Positions 57,158-64,000 of a stretch of 64,000 nt of DNA are shown in pieces. The notes beneath the pieces were generated by a model, which saw only the letters and a program-made list of their open reading frames with translations, did no database searches and had not been told where the DNA came from. Source of the DNA: CAZRCZ01 sp964598765 (GTDB lineage: Bacteria; Sumerlaeota; Sumerlaeia; MVZB01; JAJFLK01); assembly GCA_964598765.1 (NCBI GenBank), contig CAZRCZ010000004.1:124001-188000 (forward strand), read 5' to 3'. A program made the translations under genes and the position numbers. Each line of letters opens with the position of its first letter. Position 1 is the stretch's first letter.

Positions 57158-59257
57158 CTATTGATAAAACCAATACGCCGTCGAAAGATGATCCCCCCCT
57201 ATGGTCACCTCGAGGGAAGGACCCGTGATGAATTTGCCCGGGATGATGAACGTGGATTCGGTGAACTCTCCCGATGAAGCAAACCGGGTTTCGATTTGGA
57301 GCGCCTCGTTCCCACCAATCCAAACGCCAAGCTTGAGGGGCGAAGCGAAGGTGAAATCCTGCGGGGCGTTGGAACCGTCGGTTTTGTAAATCGGAACAAC
57401 AGCCTCGGATGCCACGCGAAAAACAACGTGCAGGGGTTGATTCGGCTGAACGCGGACGTGAAAGCTTTCCGAACCCAAAACCAATCGCCCGATCTCCGTT
57501 GCCGACCGCCCCGCGATTTTCCGAGTCGCCGCGAACGGCTGGGAGAACGATCCCGGAATTCTGTTGAAGGTCGAGTATCCGCATCGAGTCTCATCCTCAA
57601 TGTAACCGACGTCGAGCGAATCCATCAATTTCATCCCCTCGACCGATTTCAGAAGAGCGGGAGAAAGCGGCAGGGTCGCCGTCGTCAGCGTGTCCCATTT
57701 GGCGCGATAGAGGATCTGCGCGTCGGAGCCTCCGAACGCGGGCGTTTCGGCGGCGAGTTGCTCGCCGACGGCGGACCAAATCCAGCTCTCCTCGTTCGTC
57801 GGCGCGGGAACGAGCCAATAATCCGCGCGAGTTTCCGGACGATGTTTCATCCATTCGAGGTTGCACTCGATCGGATGTTTGTGCGTGAAGATCGGCGTGA
57901 CGATTCCGTTGACGTTGACGACACGCTGATCCGGCATGAAATATAGTGCGCCTGCTCCGCGCGTCATGCCGATCCGCGATCCTTGCGGGAGAAGCGCGTT
58001 GACCTTTTTGTAAAACGCGACGCTGGATGCGACCTCCGCGCAGTCGTCGGCGTATTCCGCCGCAAAGTAACACGCGCCGGCAATCTGATAGATCGCCAAC
58101 GCAATGACCAGAGCCGGTTCAAGTCTAGGCAAATTCAAGCCGATGGAAAAATTACGGACGCCCACGGCGACGTAGAGAAACCCGATGGGAAGAAACCACG
58201 CGAGATACCTGTCGTATTGAAGACCTTGCCAACCGCTGAGCGCGACCAAGCCGACGGAAATGAAGGCGGAAACAATCCACCAAACCTCGATCCGCGCTGT
58301 TTTTTCCGACCTCCAATCGCGCGAGCAAAAACCGAACAGTCCCAAAAGTCCTCCGGCGAGCGGAAGGAGATAAAATTGCCGACCCTTGTCGCCAAGACCA
58401 AGAAAGACGTCCCGAATCATTGCGCCGAAATCCTTCGTCGCCCGAAGAAGGACCCCTTGGAGAGGATAGAACCGGAACAACCCCTTCCCCATGACCGAGT
58501 GAAATGCCGCGCTTCCCGTCAACGCGTAATTCAGGGCCAAAACGCCGCCAAAGGAGACGACCCCAATCAATCCGGCCAAGCTCATTCTCTGACGCGAGGA
58601 GGTCGCATCACTTCGACCAATCCAAGGCGCGATCATCAGGACGAAAGACAAGATTGCTCCCTCAGGACGGGTCCATGAAGCCAAGGCCAGCAAGAACGCC
58701 GACCACTTCCACCGCCAATGGAGAGCCGCCGCGAATGCGCCCATCGTCAACGCCATGAACAATCCCATTTCGGTCGGGCCAAGGGCGGAGATAAACGTCT
58801 GGCCGCTTAACACGGTTAGCAACGCCCCCCAAGACGCGGCTTGCGGTGAAATTTTTTCCGCTGATTTCAAAAATGAAATTAGAAAAAAAAGGTAACAAAC
58901 CACGCCGAAGAAAAAAGCCGCCGTCCCCAACGCGTCCCCCCCCGCTCCAAGCTTGTAAAGCAAGGCAAGAATCGCAGGATAAAGGTGGCTCGTGCTTCCG
59001 GTTGAAGGGGAATCTTCCGCGTTGAAACGATAGGGATGTCCTTCGGCCATCGCCTTGGCGTATTGCTCAAAGATGAAGCCGTCACGCAGGATCGGCATAA
59101 CGTTGCCGTTCGATCCATAAAACGATCCGATTCCAAAGCAGATGGCGCTGATGAACAACCCGCCACACGAAATCAATTTGAGGTAGTGGGGGGATGGTGA
59201 GGTGGAATTGGGCAAATTCACTGACTCGGACTCGCCTCTTCGCCCGTAACACTCCAC
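57158..59257 (-). CDS. polytopic membrane protein, GT-C glycosyltransferase-like
   Basis: 699 residues; start uncertain (GTG 59257, or GTG 59221). Residues 25-420 contain about eleven helices. The first extracytoplasmic loop reads ILRDGFIFEQYAKAMAEGHP and GSTSHLYPAILALLYKLG, the pattern of GT-C/ArnT-like glycosyltransferases that use lipid-linked sugars; ALASWTRPEGAILSFVL is another conserved element of this group. The C-terminal 270 residues form an extracytoplasmic domain (IGMTRGAGALYFMPDQRVVN; DYWLVPAP) ending in a carbohydrate-binding-like sheet (LKLGVWIGGNEALQIETRF). Specific reaction unknown. Confidence 0.75.
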   Translation of the reverse strand: MECYGRRGESESVNLPNSTSPSPHYLKLISCGGLFISAICFGIGSFYGSNGNVMPILRDGFIFEQYAKAMAEGHPYRFNAEDSPSTGSTSHLYPAILALLYKLGAGGDALGTAAFFFGVVCYLFFLISFLKSAEKISPQAASWGALLTVLSGQTFISALGPTEMGLFMALTMGAFAAALHWRWKWSAFLLALASWTRPEGAILSFVLMIAPWIGRSDATSSRQRMSLAGLIGVVSFGGVLALNYALTGSAAFHSVMGKGLFRFYPLQGVLLRATKDFGAMIRDVFLGLGDKGRQFYLLPLAGGLLGLFGFCSRDWRSEKTARIEVWWIVSAFISVGLVALSGWQGLQYDRYLAWFLPIGFLYVAVGVRNFSIGLNLPRLEPALVIALAIYQIAGACYFAAEYADDCAEVASSVAFYKKVNALLPQGSRIGMTRGAGALYFMPDQRVVNVNGIVTPIFTHKHPIECNLEWMKHRPETRADYWLVPAPTNEESWIWSAVGEQLAAETPAFGGSDAQILYRAKWDTLTTATLPLSPALLKSVEGMKLMDSLDVGYIEDETRCGYSTFNRIPGSFSQPFAATRKIAGRSATEIGRLVLGSESFHVRVQPNQPLHVVFRVASEAVVPIYKTDGSNAPQDFTFASPLKLGVWIGGNEALQIETRFASSGEFTESTFIIPGKFITGPSLEVTIGGDHLSTAYWFYQ

Positions 59258-59430
59258 CGATGCGCCGGTGGTGTCAACTGATTCGGTTTCAAGGAATCTG
59301 GAATACTTCCCATTCCGCCATCGCGTTATGAGACATCACACAATTGTTAGTCAAATTGGATAGGCTTTGGACATGCCCGCGCCGGCGGGATGATCGGAGA
59401 TTCAAGTTGAAGCGAGGTTTGCCGGAGCTT
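59258..59430. other. spacer upstream of the IS630 remnant
   Basis: No gene is supported. Together with 59431-59628 this makes a 370-base non-coding stretch occupied by a degenerate transposase fragment. Confidence 0.3.
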
Positions 59431-59622
59431 CGGTCCCTATTCCCCTCTTCCTCCGACTTGAACCCGATTGAAAAGATGGGATCCAAGATCAAGGAATTGC
59501 TTCGCGCGGCCAAGGCTCGCACGACGGAGGCTCTGGACCGGGCCGCCGCCGCCACTCTGAACGCCGCTACGCCTTCCTACGCCCAAGGCGGGTTCAAATC
59601 TTGCGGATGTGTATTTTGCCAA
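59431..59622 (+). pseudogene. IS630-family transposase C-terminal remnant
   Basis: The frame reads FPSSSDLNPIEKMGSKIKEL, RTTEALDRAAAATLNA and AQGGFKSCGCVF. Intact IS630 transposases have LPPYSPDLNPIExxW followed by a helix and a closing GWFxHCGY. The last catalytic acidic residue (Glu in NPIE) is present. The upstream DDE half is missing and a conserved Trp is Gly. A decayed copy without recognisable terminal repeats. Confidence 0.7.
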
Positions 59623-59628
59623 GTGGCT

Positions 59629-60537
59629 CTAATCCCTCTTCCCATAGACATGCTTCCCATCCGCCACGCCAAGATTGCGGTAAGCAAAGACCATCCGCTC
59701 GTAGAGTTGAGCGAGTAAACGCGAGTTGGGGGACACGCGCTCCAGAAGTTCTATTGCCGCTTTTCCCAACGCGCGTCGCCAAGCCGGACCCGGCGGACGG
59801 TCGTCGCGCCAGAATTTGAGAAATTCCAGATCGGCGCTTCGCCACTTTGCCCAAAGATGATACGAGCTTCGGCCGACGTGGAATTCTCGTTGCCAGAGGT
59901 CCTTCCGCGTCATGGGGGGATGAACATGAATCGCGCGGGCCAGAGGATCGTAGCGAATTTTTCCTCCGGCCTGTTGAAACCGGTAGCCCAGATCGAGGTC
60001 CTCGCTTCCGTAGTGGACAAAGCTTTCGTCAAATCCCCCCAACTCGACGAAGAGCGAACGGTCCATGGAAAGATTTCCGGTGAGAAAAAAAGGGAATCCG
60101 GCGTCGTTCGGATCGCGGATGCCGTCCAAGTGGACGGGTTCGACCCAATACCGGAAGGGGGGTGAGCGGCGGCTCGAAAATTCCATCGGATACGGTCCAA
60201 GAATCGCCTCCAGACGTCCGGCCTTTCGCTCCCCCGTATGTCGCCCGAGCCAACCCGGTTGAACCAAGACGTCGTCGCCGAGAAAGATGACCCGTTCCCC
60301 TCCGGCCGCGGCGACGCCGCGATTGCGCGCCGCCGAACGTCCCCCATGGGAAATTTTCAGGCCGCGAAAATTAAGTTTGGATTTCCATTCCGATTCGAGA
60401 GCGCCGGGGTCTTCGTCCCCGCCGTCGTCCACGACGATGACTTCAACGTTGCCGATTCCCTCCTGCTCCGCCAAGGCTCCAAGACAACGCCGGAGAATTT
60501 GGGAACGCCGGTAAGTGTTGATGACGATGGAATCCAT
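59629..60537 (-). CDS. family 2 glycosyltransferase
   Basis: 302 residues, soluble GT-A fold. SIVINTYRRSQILRRCLGAL at the N-terminus, EVIVVDDGGDEDP (nucleotide-binding Asp pair), GRSAARNRGVAAAGGERVIF and LGDDVLV (DxD-equivalent), then GNLSMDRSLFVELGGFDESF, GSEDLDLGYRFQQAG (ED motif) and a C-terminal amphipathic region with AIHVHPPMTRKDL. Transfers a sugar to a surface polymer or lipid; substrate not deducible. It follows iscX by 3 bases, so rnhB-iscX-GT2 form one unit. Confidence 0.9.
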   Translation of the reverse strand: MDSIVINTYRRSQILRRCLGALAEQEGIGNVEVIVVDDGGDEDPGALESEWKSKLNFRGLKISHGGRSAARNRGVAAAGGERVIFLGDDVLVQPGWLGRHTGERKAGRLEAILGPYPMEFSSRRSPPFRYWVEPVHLDGIRDPNDAGFPFFLTGNLSMDRSLFVELGGFDESFVHYGSEDLDLGYRFQQAGGKIRYDPLARAIHVHPPMTRKDLWQREFHVGRSSYHLWAKWRSADLEFLKFWRDDRPPGPAWRRALGKAAIELLERVSPNSRLLAQLYERMVFAYRNLGVADGKHVYGKRD

Positions 60538-60540
60538 TCA

Positions 60541-60744
60541 TCAGGTTTCGTAGAGCTTCCGGCCCACCCAGGCCTTGTGTATGGATTCCAGGGTGTAGTC
60601 GTCCGCGATTTCGGGGTCGTCCTTGAAGTCGTCGAGTTCGACCACCATCTCGAGAAGATCGGAGTATGGGATCAGCACGGGATCAAGAAGGGGATGTCCC
60701 GCGTTGAGCGCGTCGGCGATTTCGTCCACGTCGGTCCATTTCAT
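60541..60744 (-). CDS. iscX: IscX (YfhJ) Fe-S cluster assembly protein
   Basis: 67 residues from ATG 60744. MKWTDVDEIADALNAGHP, LDPVLIPYSDLLEMVVELDD and FKDDPEIADDYTLESIHKAW align with the E. coli IscX pattern (KWTD, YPDLDP, FTDMxxW, LEDFDDDP, LEAILLVW). IscX is a small acidic modulator of IscS in the ISC pathway, classically encoded with iscS-hscBA-fdx. Here it is separated from any other isc gene and sits between rnhB (16 bases upstream) and a glycosyltransferase (3 bases downstream). Confidence 0.85.
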   Translation of the reverse strand: MKWTDVDEIADALNAGHPLLDPVLIPYSDLLEMVVELDDFKDDPEIADDYTLESIHKAWVGRKLYET

Positions 60745-60760
60745 AGGCAAAAATTTACCC

Positions 60761-61543
60761 TTAAACGCGGGCGGGTTTCAAAGGCGTTGTTTGCAAATCT
60801 CGAAATTCCGATTCGGGCAAAAACGGCCTCGCGTCGCCACCTGAAAAGTTTCCTGCCAGTAGCGCGAGCAAATCGGGGGACGAAGCTTCGCGCGGGAGGC
60901 CAAAAGCCGCGCTTCGCGAACGGACCGCCGCGAGGGAATTGAACCAGCAAACGCCGCCGAAGGTCAAACGATGAATCGTTGAAGGTCCCCGACGTTCCAA
61001 CGCCTCAAGATGCGCCGCCGTTCCGTATCCCTTGTGAGCGGCGAACCCGTAATCCGGATACTCGCCGTCGAGCAGGCGCATGATCCGGTCGCGGGCAACC
61101 TTGGCCAGAATCGAAGCCGCCGCCACGCAGAGCGACGTTGCGTCGGCCTTGGGCATGGACAAGATCGGACATGCGGCGTTTTTGAGATGAAGATGATCGG
61201 TGATGAGAAATTCAGGAGGCGTTGTCAGCGGGGAAAGCGCGCGGGCGGCTCCCAAATGCGTCGCCTGAAGCACATTGATCCGGTCAACTTCTTCGGCGCT
61301 CGCCAAACCAAGAGCGACGGACCGGGCTTGCGCCAGAATTTGGACCGCCAATTCCTCGCGCCGCTCCGGTTTCAGCGTTTTCGAGTCATTCACGCCCGCG
61401 AGCGACGCTTCCGGTCCCAAGACAACCGCGCCGACGACCACGGGTCCGGCCAGCGCGCCGCGTCCGGCTTCATCAACTCCGCCGAGCAGAGTTATCTTTT
61501 GCTTTTTCCTGATTCCTTCGTCGAATTGGGCAAGATGCTTCAT
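60761..61543 (-). CDS. rnhB: ribonuclease HII
   Basis: 260 residues. Degrades RNA of RNA-DNA hybrids and removes ribonucleotides from DNA. The signature GGVDEAGRGALAGPVVVGAV holds the first two catalytic acids; NDSKTLKPERRE follows; LITDHLHLK and SMPKADATSLCVAAASILAK supply the remaining Asp residues. AAHKGYGTAAHLEALERRGP is the conserved C-terminal substrate segment. The C-terminus has an extra 45 residues (RSRSAAFGLPREASSPD onward) of no known role. Head of a compact unit with iscX and a GT2 gene. Confidence 0.96.
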   Translation of the reverse strand: MKHLAQFDEGIRKKQKITLLGGVDEAGRGALAGPVVVGAVVLGPEASLAGVNDSKTLKPERREELAVQILAQARSVALGLASAEEVDRINVLQATHLGAARALSPLTTPPEFLITDHLHLKNAACPILSMPKADATSLCVAAASILAKVARDRIMRLLDGEYPDYGFAAHKGYGTAAHLEALERRGPSTIHRLTFGGVCWFNSLAAVRSRSAAFGLPREASSPDLLALLAGNFSGGDARPFLPESEFRDLQTTPLKPARV

Positions 61544-61620
61544 GGCGTCCGATCCAAGGATAGATGGATCGGCGCATCAAACGCCATGAAATCAAAACTC
61601 CGACAGGCGCGCAAATTTGA

Positions 61621-63402
61621 TTACGCAGGAGGAAGAAGCTCCTTCAACGCCTTCAGAAACGGCTCATAGACGCTTTTCTCCACCGAGAAATAATCTTTCT
61701 CTCCCCGGCGGATATAGACGCGCGTGTCTTCCTCTCCCGCCTGTCCAATGACGGCGAGTTCCGCACCCCTGGCGTCGAGAATTCGGATCACGCGATCGGG
61801 AGACGCCAGATTTCGCAACGCGATAATTCGTTGATCGGCGGAATCGGCGGGATTTAACTTTCGCTTCCATTTCAAATCGAGCGCCGACAAAACCAGCCGC
61901 TCGATCACGCTTCCCTTGACTTGATACGGTTTCGGATTTCCCTCGGCCAAACCGACCCATGCGTCCTCCTGAACGCGGAACGTCCAGCGATGTCCCTTCT
62001 CGGAAACGACGATGGAGGCAACTTGATCGGTGGGGAACGCGAAGAGGGTTTTGTCCAAGAAATCCTCGCGGATGTGAAAGAAACGTCCGGGTTGATCCCC
62101 CGCGACTGCGAACGTGTCCTTTCCGCCGATCATCCGCGCATAAACCAAATCTTTCCCCTCGACCGGACGACCGGTTTCGATTCCCTCCGCTTTCGCGCCG
62201 GACGAGTCGGCCACCTTCACCCGGGCGTAGGGAGAATCCAATCCCGATTGTTCGGCGAGCGGCTGAAGGCTGAAAAACTGCGCGATTTTCATGCGGGGCA
62301 GACGCCCCGTCAATGAATTGACCAATTCCTGATCCACCTTCGTCGAGGGATCGTCGTCAAAATGCCAGACGCCGCCGGTATCTTTGCTCAACTTCGTGGT
62401 CTGGTTGCCAAACTCCACTTCAAAATGCGCGATCTCCTCGCGCGCCAGCGTGAATATCTGTTTGGATTGTAAATCGAAGACCGTCGGTTGAAGTTTGGCG
62501 AAGAGCGACTGGGGAACAAGAAAGATCCGCTTCTTTTCCCGGCACGTCGCGTAATAGGCGGGAGGTTCCCCCTCTCGGCGATTGCCGATCAAGAGCGTGG
62601 AGCTTTGCGCTCCATCGCCGCCGAGGGCGACAATCACGGCGACCGTCGGCGAGTCAAGCCCGAATCGGCTCAATTCCAGCGTCGGCGAATCCACAAAATC
62701 CATCGCGCGGGTGGTTTGCAGTTCACGCAAAAGACCATTGATTTGCTCCGCGTCGGCCTGCGCCTGAATCGGCTTTTGCAACCGCCATTGGTTGTCCTCT
62801 TTTGCCGCTTCGAACGTTGACCCGCCGTGGGTCAGGGTCAGCGATTTGGCCTGCGTGGCCTGAACTGTCAGGATTTCCTTGTTCCGAAAGTGAAGAAGCG
62901 GACGCTGAAGCTGATCGGGCAACGCGGCGGAAACCGTGAAGCACTCGCCACTTCCCTCCAACCTCGCGTAAACTTCCCCTCCCACGGGAGAATCGCCTCC
63001 GATCATCAATTTCACCGGCGCGTGATTTTTTTGCGTCTCGACCGTCACGGCCACCGGCGGCTGAGCCAATCCGTAAGCCTTCAATTCGTCGGTGTTCATT
63101 CTTTGGGGATCGGATTTGGTTTGTTTGTCGAGCGTCTCCAAGAGGGCTTTCACGCTCTCCTCATCCGCTTCGTCCTGCATCGGCGATTTGAGTTTCCATT
63201 GGTCCGCATCCTTAACGAGAGCAAGCGACGCGCCCGAACGCTCGATCGTCAAGCCGGTGATTTCCTCCTTCGATCCGGGGATGAGCCGCACGGCCAGCGC
63301 GCGCCGCCGTTCGCGAACCTCCGTCCACTTCCAATCCCCCCAAAGAATCAAAAGCGTGCAGGCAAAGCCAAGTCCGGCGAAGATGGTTCGTTTCACGCCC
63401 AT
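61621..63402 (-). CDS. DUF4340 membrane-anchored protein
   Basis: 593 residues. One N-terminal helix (FAGLGFACTLLILWGDW) and a large extracytoplasmic part of repeated DUF4340 units: LTIERSGASLALVKDADQWK, LKSPMQDEADEESVKALLET, AYGLAQPPVAVTVETQ, then again LTLTHGGSTFEAAKEDNQWR and RFGLDSPTVAVIVAL, and a third unit. DUF4340 proteins are encoded with GldF/GldG-type ABC transporter components, as here: the GldG-like gene lies 12 bases upstream on the same strand. Role of such systems outside Bacteroidota gliding is unclear. Confidence 0.85.
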   Translation of the reverse strand: MGVKRTIFAGLGFACTLLILWGDWKWTEVRERRRALAVRLIPGSKEEITGLTIERSGASLALVKDADQWKLKSPMQDEADEESVKALLETLDKQTKSDPQRMNTDELKAYGLAQPPVAVTVETQKNHAPVKLMIGGDSPVGGEVYARLEGSGECFTVSAALPDQLQRPLLHFRNKEILTVQATQAKSLTLTHGGSTFEAAKEDNQWRLQKPIQAQADAEQINGLLRELQTTRAMDFVDSPTLELSRFGLDSPTVAVIVALGGDGAQSSTLLIGNRREGEPPAYYATCREKKRIFLVPQSLFAKLQPTVFDLQSKQIFTLAREEIAHFEVEFGNQTTKLSKDTGGVWHFDDDPSTKVDQELVNSLTGRLPRMKIAQFFSLQPLAEQSGLDSPYARVKVADSSGAKAEGIETGRPVEGKDLVYARMIGGKDTFAVAGDQPGRFFHIREDFLDKTLFAFPTDQVASIVVSEKGHRWTFRVQEDAWVGLAEGNPKPYQVKGSVIERLVLSALDLKWKRKLNPADSADQRIIALRNLASPDRVIRILDARGAELAVIGQAGEEDTRVYIRRGEKDYFSVEKSVYEPFLKALKELLPPA

Positions 63403-63414
63403 GCTTGAAATCCC

Positions 63415-63999
63415 CTACGCCCTCAACTTCCATCGCGAATAAGAGATCCCGCCGAAAAAGATGATCGTCGGGAAGGCGATTACGACCAGAATCAACACCA
63501 ATCGAATTTCCCCCTCGCTCAGAATGAGGGGCGTTCCGGGAACGACGCGAGGCGGAACCGAAACCAAATCCTCCTGCTCCGTCAGCCAGTTGACCGTGTT
63601 GAGCATCAACACCGCCGCCGTGTTTTGCGTCGTGATGTATTGATCCTTCACCAATTCCGAACTTCCGAAAACAGCGAACCTCATGCCGACGCGCGCGTTC
63701 TTGTCGGCGGAGGGGGATTCGACCGCCCAACCCAAAACTTGCGCTTCCATCGAAGTGGGGGCTTTGACCTCCCTCGAACCGAGATGAACGAAGGTCTCCG
63801 CCCACGCTTCGCCGCTCGAGGCGATGAGGGGCGCGACGACCAAATCCTTCGGCGCGGGATTGAGCGCGGTCAGGCGTCGGACCAGCGGCAGGGCGATGGC
63901 CCGCGACGCTTTGGCCAATGGCTCGGTGATCGCATGTTGCTCGTTGAACCACATGACCGGAACTTTCAATGGATGACCGAGCGCGCGTTTGCCTTGGAG
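63415..63999 (-). CDS. GldG-like ABC transporter auxiliary component, C-terminal part (continues past window end)
   Basis: The last 194 residues of a larger protein whose 5' part lies beyond the window. The frame is open to base 63999. Soluble region (VMWFNEQHAITEPLAKASRA; GMRFAVFGSSELVKDQYITT; NTAAVLMLNTVNWLTEQEDL) and one C-terminal helix (LVLILVVIAFPTIIFFGGISY). NWLTxQEDL(V)xxxPR and the closing single helix are typical of the GldG/DUF4350-like periplasmic component of uncharacterised ABC systems. Adjacent to the DUF4340 gene downstream. Confidence 0.8.
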   Translation of the reverse strand, partial: LQGKRALGHPLKVPVMWFNEQHAITEPLAKASRAIALPLVRRLTALNPAPKDLVVAPLIASSGEAWAETFVHLGSREVKAPTSMEAQVLGWAVESPSADKNARVGMRFAVFGSSELVKDQYITTQNTAAVLMLNTVNWLTEQEDLVSVPPRVVPGTPLILSEGEIRLVLILVVIAFPTIIFFGGISYSRWKLRA

Positions 64000-64000
64000 G

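Overview
The window comes from an uncultured-looking, moderately GC-rich Gram-negative bacterium. The envelope type is supported by LpxD, a secretin, a TolC-family protein and several lipobox proteins. Two proteins match what I remember of the exosortase-associated family TIGR04073, and intergenic space is full of short palindromic or simple repeats. That combination suggests the Verrucomicrobiota/Lentisphaerota sphere or a neighbouring candidate phylum (Omnitrophota, Sumerlaeota, Hydrogenedentota). I cannot place it from sequence alone. There is no rRNA, convincing tRNA, CRISPR array or intact mobile element.

Layout. 1-3052: pheS (cut by the window edge) and pheT. 3162-8160: overlapping run of an SF2 helicase, a small membrane-anchored protein and a secretin. 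8328-10378: orphan lipoprotein, then two tandem type IV/type II prepilins behind a good sigma-54 promoter with upstream palindromes. 10490-17111: sugar kinase, TMTC-like TPR membrane protein, 2x[4Fe-4S] ferredoxin, two TIGR04073-like proteins, a broken nucleotidyltransferase pair, rpe. 17244-23392: secreted glycosidase, two SpoIIAA-like proteins, FHA-GAF protein, second TMTC-like TPR protein. 23720-28310: DegT aminotransferase, DUF433/DUF5615 toxin-antitoxin pair, LVIVD propeller, Gfo/Idh/MocA oxidoreductase. 28356-30125: IS5 remnant, repeats and an orphan gene. 30126-40843: GT39-like glycosyltransferase and a 3072-residue repeat protein. 41247-48230: MFS transporter, then a tight six-gene operon (TolC-like protein, two cytochromes c, four-cluster ferredoxin, NrfD-like quinol subunit, tethered periplasmic protein). 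48324-53538: Cys-rich protein, DUF58, a MITE-like inverted-repeat element, lipoprotein, lpxD, DUF151 nuclease, PtsN-like EIIA. 53578-64000: ELWxxDGT repeat protein, DUF998, membrane glycosyltransferase-like protein, IS630 remnant, GT2, iscX, rnhB, DUF4340 and a GldG-like ABC component cut by the window end.

Four things stand out. (1) The 3072-residue protein starts with a DNA-primase-like CHC2 zinc finger and continues with about 50 copies of a 54-residue helical unit, not the usual 34-residue TPR. (2) The electron-transfer operon has an NrfD/FeS/cytochrome core with no molybdopterin catalytic subunit, and its first gene is a TolC-family protein carrying a C-terminal TIGR04073-like domain. 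(3) Dispersed intergenic-type repeats are built into proteins: they encode the secretin signal peptide, loops of two membrane proteins, part of the TolC leader and a helicase linker. (4) A 352-bp element has 60-nt inverted arms (56/60 identical). All coordinates were read by eye; no database search was run.
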